A stretch of 64,000 bases of DNA from Acanthornis magna (GCA_036785705.1 JAWUZG010000070.1:3979001-4043000), one strand, 5' to 3'; positions 12,661 through 27,541 are shown, counted from the stretch's first letter. Notes: generated from the letters alone by a model not told the origin. Program-made: numbers and translations.

Positions 12661-13670
12661 GTGGAAGTGACTTTCATGTTCACACAAGCTGTCCTTTTCC
12701 AGGTTGGTTAGCAGTTCTTGCAGCTTGACACTGAGCTACAACACAGTTCAGCAGCACAGGAGCAGCATGAAATGTTTTCAGAAATGAAAAATTCTGCTTA
12801 CTCTTGCTGTGAGTGAATATTGCTGCTTTATGCAGCTGCTTGTTTTACTGCTTTTTCTTCCTGCTTACTTCTTATTTCTTGTGCCAGCACTTGCTAATGC
12901 ACTGGAGAAACATCTCCAGAGTTTGCTATTTTTAAGATAACTAGCAAAATTTATTCAAATTATTTGCCTTGGGGATTCAATAGTTTTGAGTTTTGCCAAT
13001 GCACCAGCCTACACAGACATGAGAAAAGCTTTCTTTGGAGGAACCTCTAAAGACGGTATGAATGTCCAAAGGAAAATCCACTGTTATCAACAAATTCAGA
13101 ACAGAATATAAAAACATACTTATCTAACTGGGCAAAAGCTGCTTATGGGTGTGGGAAATAGGAAACCTACATTAATAAAATATTGCATTCATTACAGAGA
13201 AATGATGCAACCTAAAATGAAGACGTCTAAACTTCTTGTGTAATACCCATCCCTATAATCTCTTAAAGAAAGAGTAAAGTAAGAGCAGCTAGTGAGAAAA
13301 GGGGAAAGATCCTTGCTACAAATAATACCTTCTTGGCCTCTGTCTTTGATTTACCTACTTTCATACAATGTTTCTTTTCAGTTCTTCCAATCCACCGATT
13401 CCTAGAGCTCAAAGCCAAAAGACACATTTTTTTGTCTCTCCGGGCGGCATCAATGGAGAAAGCACAGCAGTCAGTGAAGGGCAAATCCCAGGAGCAGGAG
13501 TTAACAACAGCTGAAACCAAGGGCTAGGGAAACCTGAATGGAGGAGGAGTTCATGTAAATTAAGCATGATCCTCTGAAAAACATACTTTGAGCTTGAGTC
13601 TTCCCTGGACTGATGATGACTAATAACAGTTAAGTAAGCTGCTATGGTGTGAAGGGATAGCAATTATGGG
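12661..13670. other. Intergenic spacer, nothing recognised
   Basis: AT-rich sequence between the presumed NDST3 3' end and a CR1 fragment. Open frames are below 90 codons, without recognisable motifs. No RNA gene or further repeat was seen. Confidence 0.5.
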
Positions 13671-13671
13671 A

Positions 13672-13905
13672 GATACAGATTTGACATTAGGAAGCATTTC
13701 TTTATGAGAGGGTGATCAGACACTGGAACAGGCTCTCTGGAGGGGTGGTTAATGCCCCAGGCCTGTCAGTGTTTAAAAATCATTTGGAAAATGTCTTTAA
13801 CTACAGGCTTTAACTTTAGGTTGGCCGTGAGGTGGTTGGGCCTTTGGACTGATGATCCTTTTATGTCCCTTGCAACTGAAATAGCGTTTCTATTCTATCC
13901 TGCTC
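13672..13905 (+). mobile_element. CR1 LINE 3' fragment, plus orientation
   Basis: This stretch follows the consensus order of the avian CR1 3' region: GACATTAGGAAG, a GTGATCAGACACTGGAACAGGCT block, GGTGGTTAATGCCCCAGG, and a closing TGATGATCCTTTTATGTCCC. Substitutions are many and no intact reverse transcriptase frame is present, so it is an old 5'-truncated copy. In another frame it gives a short peptide very like one from the copy at about 60.0 kb, which supports common origin. Confidence 0.85.
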
Positions 13906-14418
13906 TAATTAAAAATGAGGGTGGGGAAATGTGGCCAGCATGCTGTTGCTTACATGGACTGCAAAACGAAAATGACCTGTGTTCACCTAAAGGAATGACT
14001 TTCTAGCACATCTTTCACGACCTCTGCTTTTTTCTTTAGTCCCTGGTTTTCAAATTACAAGCGGTATTATTGTAGCATCTAAGGCCTATCTTATGACTGG
14101 ACCAATTATACACACGTGTATCTACAGAGATGCAGCAGTATTGTTGTCTAGACCAGCTGCAGGTCTCTGCTTTGTTTCGGAGAGTGCCTTAACGCGTTGT
14201 CCCTCCCGGGGGTGCTGCTCAGTGTCTTCGGGAAGGAGCGGGAATCAAAAGGGAAGGGAGGGATCGATCCCACTCCCCGTCCGTGCCTTCCCCGGGCAGC
14301 CGCGTTCAGTGCGCGTGCGCGCCGAGGCCCCGCCCCCAGCCCGGGCTCCGGCACTGCGCGCTTCCCGCCGCTGGCGCGTGCGGCCTTGGACGCGTGCGGA
14401 TGGGGTTCCGCGTGGGCT

Positions 14419-14480
14419 GGCGCGCGGCGCGGCCGTTGGCGCTGAGGGGGGCGCGCGGCGCGGCCGTTGGCGCTGAGGGG
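14419..14480 (+). repeat. Two perfect tandem copies of a 31-bp GC-rich unit
   Basis: Positions 14419-14449 and 14450-14480 carry the same 31 bases, each containing GGCCGTTGGCGCTGAGGGG. They lie about 90-150 bp upstream of the inferred SNHG8 start. A partial third start (GCGCGCGGCGGGCGCG) follows. Confidence 0.9.
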
Positions 14481-14565
14481 GCGCGCGGCGGGCGCGGGAA
14501 GCGGAGGGGAAAGGTGAAGGGTGAAGGTGAAGTGGCGGCGGCGGTGCTCGCGGGTCGGGCGCGTT

Positions 14566-14602
14566 CTCCTCCACAGCGGCAGCGGAGCGGGGCAGACAGA
14601 AG
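14566..14602 (+). ncRNA. SNHG8: SNHG8 exon 1 (inferred 5'TOP start)
   Basis: The start is inferred from the CTCCTCC pyrimidine tract, and the end is set by AG|gtaggc. It is short and GC-rich with no ATG. The first base could be off by some nucleotides because no transcript is available. Confidence 0.5.
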
Positions 14603-14687
14603 GTAGGCTCCTTGACGGGGTGGGTTCCGTAACACGGAGGACGGGTGGGAGCTGGCCGGCGGCGGCCCGGGGCCGGGGCCCGCATGA

Positions 14688-14714
14688 GGGAGGGAGGGAG
14701 GGAGGGAGGGAGGG
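14688..14714 (+). repeat. (GGGA)n tract with seven GGG runs
   Basis: Seven GGG runs separated by single A bases lie in intron 1 of the host gene, about 50 bp upstream of the snoRNA. The spacing suits a parallel G-quadruplex on the non-template strand. This is a sequence inference. Confidence 0.9.
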
Positions 14715-14762
14715 AAAATGGCGGCCGCCACGTGGCGGCGGGGCGGGGAGCGGTGATCCATG

Positions 14763-14886
14763 ACTCCATGGGGGCTGCCACCTGTGGCTGACTCCCTTCC
14801 TAGGCATGGAAGAGCAGGGCCTTGCTAATTGGCAAAACTTTTACTCTCTCGTGGGTATAAGTCGTTGACTGTGGCAAGTTACAAAC
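14763..14886 (+). ncRNA. SNORA24: H/ACA box snoRNA, probable SNORA24
   Basis: H/ACA RNAs guide pseudouridylation together with dyskerin, NOP10, NHP2 and GAR1. Here a first hairpin is closed by TCCATG (14765-14770) with CATGGA (14805-14810). It is followed at once by an H box AGAGCA (14811-14816, pattern ANANNA). The second hairpin is closed by CTTGCT (14821-14826) with GGCAAG (14873-14878), followed by the ACA box at 14881-14883, which puts the 3' end near 14886. This two-hairpin, H-hinge, ACA-tail layout of about 124 nt is complete. In human the SNHG8 intron encodes SNORA24, reported to guide 18S rRNA sites. The name therefore rests on structure plus synteny. It would be processed from the spliced intron. 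Confidence 0.82.
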
Positions 14887-15023
14887 CGAGTCTGCCGCGG
14901 GGGTGGCCGTCTCCCCCTTTCTTCGGCGGTTTTTGGTTGGTTGATTTTCAGTTTTCTGCCTTTTTTCCCCCCAATAAGTTATTACAGACTACTTTTAATT
15001 TTTTTTTATTTTTAATTCCATAG

Positions 15024-15082
15024 GAGCGCAGAAGCTGAAAGCATGGAGACGTACCTGTTGTCGAAGATCCTCCCCCCAAAAA
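15024..15082 (+). ncRNA. SNHG8: SNHG8 exon 2
   Basis: The exon is bounded by a long T-rich tract ending in tccatag and by AA|gtatgt. It contains an ATG with a short frame (METYLLSK...) that runs into the next intron without homology. I regard it as non-coding. Confidence 0.55.
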
Positions 15083-17716
15083 GTATGTGCCTAGGTGTGC
15101 GTTACCTAATAAGCTCCTCAGAAGTGAGGGTTTGGGTGTGAATAATACCGATTTGATAATTTGTGTTTAGCGATTACGGTGACTTGTCTTTTGAAATCAA
15201 GATATATGCTCGGTGTTTTAAGGAATGCTTCATTTTTATGTGTTTTCGGAACAGAAAAGTATAAACAAGTGCATTAATTTGACTAGGAGAAATTCGGTTT
15301 GGGTGTAGAAGCATTAGAAAACGTAATCCGCTGTTACCAGCATAAAATGTGCATTGCTAGGTACTTTGCCTACCAAACTAGGAGTATCCAAATGCGCAGA
15401 TTTCTCAGGGATATCCTGTGCAAGGGGAATGTCTTTTTCGATAAGCATGTGAGTACTAAGAGAAATCTGCAGCTGCAGGAGCAAGGGAGATTGGAAGCTG
15501 ATTACCTATAACTTTGTTTCAGAGCAGTTTCACAACTCGTGGGAGAGTGTCTTACTGTTCAGTGATGATTGCTGTCTTGTTTCTGTTTCCAGTAGCAATA
15601 TTAAACTTCCTCAAACTTGTTTTTACAGGGGAAAAGCACACTTGAGTTATGATGACAGAAGAAGATGGGGCTGAATTCCACATGTGAATTCTAGGAGTAG
15701 CTGTGACTAAGCCTGTTAATTTTCACTTAGGGTAGGGTAGATGTGTTTAATCGTCTGGAACTGACGCCTTTTGGGAACAGTAATATTTCTGGTTGTCAAG
15801 GAGAGCTAGCAAAAGCTAATTTTAGGCTAGGTCTTAACCTTGATTTTTAAATAACGTTAAGATCTGGAGCTTTAATGAGAGCTGCTGCAGTCCATCTGAT
15901 CTTGATGAAGAGGCACTGGAACCCAGCTTACTGTGCCTAAAATTAGCCTTGACTGCTTCTCTACAGACAAATACAGTCAGAATCTCATTTTGTGCTGCTG
16001 TCAGGGATGTGCTGCTCCTCTCTTTGGGCTGTCACTAAGCCTTAAGCAATTACAATAATGGTTGTGGTAGTTGAGTGGCTGTGCTGCACCTTAAGGGGTG
16101 GCTTCTCTGCTGTTGGAGTGTGATAGAAAGGTTGTTGAAATGGGTGTGCCTGTACTGCAGAAGCTGAAGGTAAGTTTTTGAAGTCTAGAAAATGGATGTG
16201 GGAGCTACAGTTGTAATTTTGGTGTCTGTATGAGTGTAAAGCATGTGAATGTATGAATAAGTCAATAAAAGACATGACTTCAGCTGCAAGTGTGGTTTCT
16301 TTCTTGGAAGACTGCTGGTAACCAAGACTAAACCTGCACGTGTCTGTTGGAATTGTTTACACGTGCCGACCCTGCCTGTTCTGAGGATACACTGTGTGGT
16401 AGGTAGCAGGGCCTTAAGTTTGGCAGAGTCTGGTTTCAGGTGGCTGATGCATTGTCTGGGAACCACGCCAGAAGTGGTATGGCTTGAATCAGAGGTAAGT
16501 GCTGCAGGGCAGAAATGGTGATGTGGAATAGAGCTGCTTTTTCAGTTGCAGTTGCTGAGGGATCCATATTTAGGAAGATTGATGGAGATCTAGTAGGATC
16601 ATTGTGCAGTCAGACAAGATACTTTACTAGTAAGTAAATTTACTATCTTAGTGAATACCGGCTATGCTGGCATAATCTCTTAGGGAATACCTTTCAGATA
16701 ATTTTTTTTTGCAAGTAGTTGGAAAATGAAAAGTTCAGGGGAAAGGATTTAAAAGGACTAGGAAACAGAATTTGAAGCCAGAACTGAGATATCAGTATGC
16801 AGTGTAATTGCTGCTGAGTGCTTGGCAGCTGAGGTCGGGATTCCTGCTTGAAGTGAATGGAGCAGAACTGTGGGCTCTAATTACAGCATGGATTAGATCT
16901 GAGGAAATTACTTCCGGTGGTTGTGTTTGGTAGGGAGATTAGGGAGCTGTCATAGGAAACTTTAAACTTTTTTTAAGCATATACTTTTTCTGCCCTAGCG
17001 GAAGTACAGTTGAACTGAATGTGTTCTCGTGTGGTGCTGTAATAAGTGATAGCACACCTGTTTAATTGGTGGTGTGTGATTTCTCCTCTTAAACAGCCCT
17101 ATCATATGGCATTCTTACTGCTCCGGATTCCAAGTTGGCTGCCAAGCCTGGCAGCCAACAATCAGGAGAGCATACTGTGAATTTCCTTTTCTCCGAGAAG
17201 ATTGGACTGCTGTATGAACTTTAGCCCCTCTAGAAAATCACGTATCTGTTCCACAAGGGCAGTTACTTGCTTATCTTACATGGGCAGATGCCAGGCAGGC
17301 TGGTTCTTTTATTCTGTGAAGTTGCTCAGGGTTGAGATAAGATAGACATTGAGGCGGCTTTGTGTGTCAGTTGCAGTGATGTTTCTCTTTACTTGTATGT
17401 TCTCTGGAAAATGAACAAAACCTTGGGAAGTTCAGCTGGGGTGTGCTTAACTAAATCGCCACAGTGCTGGGGAATCTGGATAGATGACACATCTGTTTAG
17501 GATGGTCATCTCTTATGGTACCAGAAGCGTCAAGTGTTCTCATAGTTTGTGCCCCCATTAACTGAATTGTTAAACAGTTTTAAAAGCATAGGATGAACTT
17601 AAAACAGCCTGAGTTAAAGCATTGGGAATTATTCAGGGACAAACTTCCCTCTGAGAAAATAGCCCAAACTTTCTGTGCTTTGAAGAAGATGCTTTCAAGA
17701 GTACCTATTCTCAGGC
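15083..17716 (+). other. SNHG8: Remainder of SNHG8 locus, further exons not resolved
   Basis: Several plausible AG acceptors occur, for example ctgtttccag ending near 15592 and ttttacag near 15628, but I could not choose among them. No second H/ACA or convincing C/D snoRNA was found. AATAAA at 16264-16269 is followed by GTGTGG and T-rich sequence and could end a short isoform. Confidence 0.4.
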
Positions 17717-17722
17717 AATAAA
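17717..17722 (+). terminator. Candidate poly(A) signal of the plus-strand host transcript
   Basis: AATAAA followed by GCTCGTGTGAGG and later TGTTCTGCAG. It lies about 95 bp from the oppositely oriented signal at 17816, marking a tail-to-tail transcript junction. Confidence 0.4.
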
Positions 17723-17815
17723 GCTCGTGTGAGGTTAACCCAGCTGATGTTCTGCAGCAGTGCTTGTGCATCCACACTTAATTAACATACAGACGTTGTT
17801 GTCAGTGTGGCAGTT

Positions 17816-17821
17816 TTTATT
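17816..17821 (-). terminator. PRSS12: Candidate poly(A) signal of PRSS12
   Basis: TTTATT on the plus strand gives AATAAA in the PRSS12 sense. It lies 2.3 kb after the PRSS12 stop. Other signals between here and 20123 are possible, so the 3' UTR length is inferred. Confidence 0.45.
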
Positions 17822-20123
17822 GTATACATGTACACCATCAGGCTCACTGAACAAAAATGAGAATGGCATAAGGTGGAGACAATTTCATTTTATGTTATAA
17901 ACTGAAAAGGCATGCTCACTGTGGAAACAGTAGTGCAACAGTTTAAAATCTAATAAAGCGTTCTATTTAAAAGAGCAAAACTAACAAAGTACTGTACTAA
18001 TTCTAAATGTTTACTACACTTAGTATGCAGGCTTAATTCCCCCTCCCCCATAAAGTATCCTATTTCTGTGATGCAACTATTAAAAGATTATTATTTCCCC
18101 TGTATATAACGCCTATATTGTACTACGTAGCCTACTTTACCACAAGTCACAATGGGTCTTTTACAGCAAAGCTTGGATGTTACAAGTAGATCCATTTTGA
18201 CAGACTGACTTCCCCTGTTACTAAGGGCAGTATAGAAGTAAGAATGTAATGGTTTCAAAGTTCACTACCACAGTGTTTCACATTGGTCTAACAGGTGGTC
18301 ACAGTACTGTGATTTTTTTAATGTTTTTAAATATTTCACACTATTTCAAATAGTGTGGAATTACAGAGAACTAAAATATATTAAAGCACCTCATGTACTA
18401 GTTTAGCACCAGTTACAATAATTTAAACTTGTCATGACCCTTGAAAACTTAAGTTTGAGGTCGGAGAGATTAAGGGCCAAATGTTCAATCACATGGGCTT
18501 CTGCAATGTCATTGCCATTTCAGATGCAATTGAGTTGTCTTGGATATTTGTTTTAACACCAGAGAGACAGAACCATAAATGAGTGATTGCCCACTGACAG
18601 CATGAATGCAAGCACCCCACTTTTTCACAAAACACCACACAACACAGTCACAGCCAGTTTGGGGAATAGGAAACAGGGAAACAGTCACTGGTAGTCACAG
18701 TTTGCACAATCACTATGTGGTGACACTCATTTTGCCACACTTGTCACACTGGAGTGTTTCATGGCCCACAGAGCTTTCAGTTCAGTATTTATGGGCATGG
18801 TTGTGAATGTGATACATGGAGCACACTTGGAGATAGTCAGCATGGAGTTTGGCAGGGATTGTAGAGGTGCTGAGCTGTCCTGGCTCCCGCTGCTCAGTCA
18901 GTTCACAGGTGATTTCCAGACGGATGCCCTTCACACTAAGGTGGTGATTACCTCGTGTTTTAGGTTCGGTGTGGTGGCCCTTTCTAGAAGATAGTAAGCT
19001 GGTTATCAGTGCATTTTTGTAATAAGTTATTAGGGTCTTCCTAGCATGGGGAACAGTATTTGGAAAAGGAATTAAAAGGAATCAAGGTGTGTCAACGCTT
19101 TAGAAGTCACTGAAAACTGATTTCAACTTTCCCGTCAGATCAGTCTGAACCAGTGTTGCAACTAAGCAGGAGAGAGTTGTCTAAATATTACCTTGTAGGA
19201 AACATAGTTTAAGACTTTTTAGAACCTTTTCCGACAACTTTTGGCTCAACAGCTCCATTGTATGTATAATTTTCTCTGGTAGGATTGACAGAGGTTCTTT
19301 GCACTGCCTGAGGAAAGCCCAGCAATAGGAGGATTGGGATGTTTGTTAGTCTGATGCTGTACTGACAGCTAGTGGCAAATAGGAAAGGTGAATCCTCTCC
19401 AAAATGCTGTATATACTCAAAATTACAAATTTCAGAAATATGACAAACGTTACTTATGTGGAGGAAAGAAAATAAGTGGTTGCTTTGGCAGTTGTGCAGG
19501 ATGTTTATGGGGAAACTGTCAGTGTACTGCCTGTTTTCCTTGGGAATGTACTTTATGCACACTAACCTGTGAGGACATTTAGCAGACTAGCTGGGGATCT
19601 GATTATTGCCCATTATTTTCCTTCCTGCGTTTAATATATACCCAGAATTAATTAGCAAGAATCAATCTACTACTGATCTCATTAGCTACTGCAATGTAAG
19701 TCAGATTTAGGAGACCGAGTGTAAAATCATAGGAATAATAGATTAAGTAAACTAGACTGAAGATTAATGGAGATCTGTAATTAATTCTAGAGAAGGTTTG
19801 AGCATAAATAGCTTGGAGCTACAGTCTTGTGGGCAGTGAGTCTCAGTGAAGTCTCCAGCTGTCCTGCTCCAGTATTACTCTAAGCCGGCTATCACTTTTC
19901 CCCTTAGATACATGGTGACTTGTTCATGTGATATTTAAACTTCTGGAACAGGGAGGACAGTAACCCCTGACTGGAAGGGTTGTGTGTGTACAGCTTGGAT
20001 TTAATAAAAGGAAAAACACATCAATCAGGAAATGTCTGTTCCCACCCACTGTGGGCCCCAGCTGTGCACTGCATGGGCTGTTCCAGTTGTCCTGCCTCAA
20101 AGTTTGGTTTTCATTATGGACGT
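17822..20123 (-). other. PRSS12: Probable PRSS12 3' UTR
   Basis: This is sequence with only short open frames, directly following the PRSS12 stop and ending at the reverse AATAAA at 17816-17821. It contains a near-perfect hairpin at 18337-18357. No CR1 or other repeat was recognised in it. Confidence 0.5.
18337..18357 (-). repeat. Perfect inverted repeat, 10-bp arms, 1-nt loop
   Basis: The arms CACACTATTT and AAATAGTGTG flank a single C. With a T:G pair and two T:A pairs outside, the stem extends to 13 bp. It lies in the presumed PRSS12 3' UTR and could fold in RNA of either strand. Confidence 0.9.
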
Positions 20124-20431
20124 TCATAGTTTGGTCACACTTTTAATCCAGGGTACGAAAGATGATACTTTTGTGTAGACACCTGGGGAATCTTTGACCC
20201 CACAGCCATAGCCCCAGGAGGTCACACCGTACACAACCCAGCTTTCCCCTGGGCGTTCACACATCAGTGGTCCACCGCTGTCTCCTTGACAGCTGTCAAC
20301 ACGTTTCTGTTCCTGCACATTTCCAGCACAGAGCATTCTTCCTGTGAATCTCCTTTTGTAGCGTTCTTCACACACCCTCTTGGGAAGCAGGGGGATGGCA
20401 GCCTGTTGTAATGTTCTTGAATAAGCCCGTC
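20124..20431 (-). CDS. PRSS12: PRSS12 exon 13: protease C-terminal part with catalytic Ser
   Basis: Translation starts GRAYSRTLQQAAIPLLPKR and includes DSCQGDSGGP with catalytic Ser767, followed by VTSWGYGCGV. It ends PWIKSVTKL and TGA at 20126-20124. Asp761, six residues before Ser767, gives trypsin-type specificity for Lys/Arg. The acceptor is tgctttttag. It reads through in the frame of exon 12 with codon G|GA. Confidence 0.96.
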
Positions 20432-22063
20432 CTAAAAAGCAGACCCAAATTATTGTCTCATTACAATGGTTGGTCTTGGAAACATAGATGTCATTTAATC
20501 CAAGTTTTGCTCTCAGCCCTTCACGCTGCTTTGTCATTACAAAAAATTACTGGAAGCAAGACTACTCAAAACATCTATTGCACATTAAATATAATACTAA
20601 ATTTTATATATATAGTAAATGAAAAATATAGATGCTTAAAAAAGGTAACTTCTCTGCGTGTGTTCTCCAGATCTTTCCAAGGCTGGAGGTTGGTTTATTC
20701 TGAGTACATAGTGTCTTCTACAAGAATATATGCTTTAATACCTATATGTGGAAGCAATTTTGGGAAGTCTTGAGCAGTTGAGAGTAAAGCAGTAGAAATA
20801 CTTCATTTCTATGTCACCAAATCTAATCTAGCTCAGCCTGACAGGCGCTGCGTCTTCTGGTAGCTTCCAAATAGTGCATCCAAATGGATCTTTCTACTTT
20901 TCTTTCCATGGCTTGCACCTTTTTCAGTTGGAAGCATGGGAAATGAAAGCCAGTGTTGGTTTGGCCCTTTTTAAAGTAAAATCTTATGATGTGTGAAGTA
21001 ATTATGATTCATATAGTAAGTGTGAAATGTCAGCTGAGGTACTGCAATGATGCAATTTCTTACCATAAATTGAAGCCAATTACTGCAGTGGTTAATGTTT
21101 CCTTAAATAGATGGCCTAAGTTAACAATATTGCAGGGCTCTCAGTGAATTATGTAAAAAGGCTAGACAGAGCCAGGCAATGAATTAACAATTGCTTTTAG
21201 CAAAAAAACCCACCCTACACATCTTTCTCGTTTTCTGTAATACAGTGACCCCAACATCTGTGCACACAGATTAGTGCAGTAAAGAGGAGGAACTGATACA
21301 TGGCCGTGCCTTGTCTCCTTGCCAGTTTGAGTGAGTCACTGGAACAAAGGCTGAAGTGTGGTTGCTGTCTTGCATTGTATTCAGCACCACAAGAACATAA
21401 AAGTAAAACATGGTTATTAATTTGTGAAACATTTAAAGGACAAAGACCTTTGAAGAGAAAGAATCTTGTACTGACCAAAAAAGTGACTAGAAGCCTGGAA
21501 TGCAGATTGCATTGGGGCTCTCGTGGATTTTGGCAAGATGTTCTATTATTTAAATCAAAGCTGGTTGAAAATGTCAGTGGTAACAACGAACACTGAAATG
21601 TAATTTGATATTCTATTGTGTGTATATTTTCCATCCATTTTTCTATTGAAGGACTGTAATTTAAATAACCTTTCTAAAATTAATGTATTCATGGTCCTTA
21701 CCTTTGAAACCTTAAATGTGTTAGAGCTCTCAGTCATGTACTGAGGCAGGGGGTGATAAGCTGCTGTGCAGGGTGTGCCTGGCAACAAATAAGCTTTTTA
21801 TTCCTGCTTGTCAGTCCTAATGAGGCCGTTTTAGTGACAGGGTCTGTGATTTAGAGTGACATGGTTAATCACTGCTTTCCAAACACAAACTAAATACAGT
21901 AAACAAAATGTTGTCATTCCTGGTTAAGGATCAGGAGAGCAAATATTCCCTTATGTAAAAAGAGTAAAATGCTTTCATTTTGAGAATTTTCTTATTTTAA
22001 TTATTTGAGGGTTTTTTAAAAGCAGCCTTGGACAACCAGATGGGTGTGTGGAAATGATTTTAC
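20432..22063 (-). other. PRSS12: PRSS12 intron 12
   Basis: 1.6 kb, AT-rich. No additional exon, RNA or repeat was recognised. Confidence 0.6.
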
Positions 22064-22344
22064 CTGTGTCTCCCCATCCAGTGATAAAACAGTTGGGAGC
22101 AGTTTTCTGTGGTCTCTCCCTCCTCAGTGGCAAGCAGGCAGGTAAGACGTGGGTGCTGAACCTTGCACACTGCTCCTCAGGCCCCTGCAGCCTCACCAAG
22201 GCAATGTCATAGTCGCTGCTGTCAGGCCTGTACTCCTTGTGCATCACAATCTCCTGGACTCCGATTTCCTCCTCGTACTCCTCCGGCACCAGTGTGTGAT
22301 AGTCTCCAACCCGCACTACATAATTGCGGGTGTTGTTGCCATAC
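22064..22344 (-). CDS. PRSS12: PRSS12 exon 12: protease middle part with catalytic Asp
   Basis: Translation starts YGNNTRNYVVRVGDYHTLVP and contains SSDYDIALVRLQGP, whose Asp668 is the catalytic aspartate. It ends NCFITGWGDTG. The acceptor is caatctcag and the donor ACA G|gtaaaa. An Asn-X-Thr sequon (NNT) lies near the start. Confidence 0.96.
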
Positions 22345-26813
<4,469 letters not shown>

Positions 26814-26892
26814 CGTAAAGAATTTTTCCCACCAATTATTCGCTTTTGTCGACGATGGAGTAACCTCAGTCCACAAACAGAAGCAAGAGAAT
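26814..26892 (-). CDS. PRSS12: PRSS12 exon 10: short exon with the zymogen activation site
   Basis: A 79-nt exon, too short to stand out as an open frame. It was found because exon 9 ends in phase 1 and exon 11 starts one base before a codon boundary. Translation reads DSLASVCGLRLLHRRQKR then IIGGKNSLR. RQKR matches the furin-type R-X-K-R motif, and cleavage before IIGG (R572|I573) would create the new N terminus needed for protease activation. Cys561 is the expected partner for the disulfide tying the chains. The acceptor is ctggtttag and the donor CG|gtaaat. Confidence 0.94.
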
Positions 26893-27541
26893 CTAAACCA
26901 GAAAGGGAGATGTAGAGAGCATTAAACTCAACATGAGAAGTAGCCAATCTGCAATGGGAGTTAACTTTAAAAGAAAAAACAAACCATAAAGGTTGAAGTT
27001 ATTCTGTGTTTCATTATAGTTTTTAACATCCAAATTTTGATACACTGAATTCTTTCAGGACTTAGAAATCCTTTGTAGCTGAGTTCTTTTGATTGTGATC
27101 ACAGAGCCATTTATGCATTTGCTTCTCACATGTAAGATTTTATAGGGCTCTTCCTTATCACCTGTAAGTGGAAGCAGACCTTGGCCAGGACAGCCACACA
27201 TGTCTCAGTCCTCATCTGAGAATAACCTATACCATGAAAAGCTGAAAGGAGCTGTCTAGGTTTTCATTTTCATGTCCCTTGAGCAACTTAATGAACCTGG
27301 CTGCTGTAAACCATGGCGGAAAATACCCTGTATTGATTGAGTAGTTTTGGTGATTCCTTTGTGCAGCTGCACAGAATAAACTCACACAGGGTAAGCGAAA
27401 GGATTCCCACCCCATTTGTTTGTCTAAGTGTTTTTGATAAAACTGTTTCCTCTGTGAGGTGGGACTGTTGAGTCTGTCTTTTCCTACCAAGACTGTTGCC
27501 CTCCCAAAACTGTTGGTCTGCGCCTCACGACAGGGCCTCAC
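26893..27541 (-). other. PRSS12: PRSS12 intron 9
   Basis: 649 bp between the last SRCR exon and the activation-site exon. No feature was recognised. Confidence 0.6.

Larger units (their letters stand above)
14160..14760 (+). promoter_or_regulatory. SNHG8: CpG island and promoter of the snoRNA host gene
   Basis: CpG-dense sequence with classical housekeeping promoter sites: an NRF1-like GCGCGTGCGC at 14311-14320, an SP1-type GGCCCCGCCCCC at 14326-14337, and an E2F-like TTCCCGCC at 14362-14369. Downstream of the inferred start are a YY1-type AAAATGGCGGC at 14715-14725 and a CACGTG E-box at 14729-14734. The site names are motif matches, not shown binding. A MYC/USF E-box and YY1 site would suit a growth-linked snoRNA host. 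Confidence 0.75.
14566..17740 (+). ncRNA. SNHG8: snoRNA host gene, probable SNHG8 (extent approximate)
   Basis: The span starts at a pyrimidine-rich CTCCTCC (14566-14572) that fits a 5'TOP start. This start class is shared by most snoRNA host genes. Exon 1 would be 14566-14602 (donor AG|gtaggc) and exon 2 15024-15082 (acceptor tccatag, donor AA|gtatgt). The intron between them holds an H/ACA snoRNA. No protein-like frame runs through the exons. Further exons were not assigned. AATAAA signals at 16264-16269 and 17717-17722 give two possible 3' ends. The position between NDST3 and PRSS12, on the NDST3 strand and tail to tail with PRSS12, is that of SNHG8 in human. Identification rests on synteny and the intronic snoRNA. 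Confidence 0.7.

Noticed and set aside
13752..14006. 84-codon open frame downstream of NDST3
   Set aside because: Lies within and beyond the CR1 fragment and has no protein homology of its own.
14148..14807. 219-, 178- and 151-codon minus-strand frames over the 14.2-14.8 kb CpG island
   Set aside because: Low-complexity GC-rich translations overlapping each other in all frames. The island is explained by the snoRNA host promoter.
15024..15140. Short METYLLSK... frame in SNHG8 exon 2 as a possible micropeptide
   Set aside because: It depends on reading into the intron past a good gtatgt donor. No supporting motif.
15649..15765. ATGATGA and CTGA motifs suggesting a C/D snoRNA in the host gene
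   Set aside because: The spacing is over 100 nt, there is no terminal stem next to the boxes, and no convincing C'/D' pair. Chance motifs.
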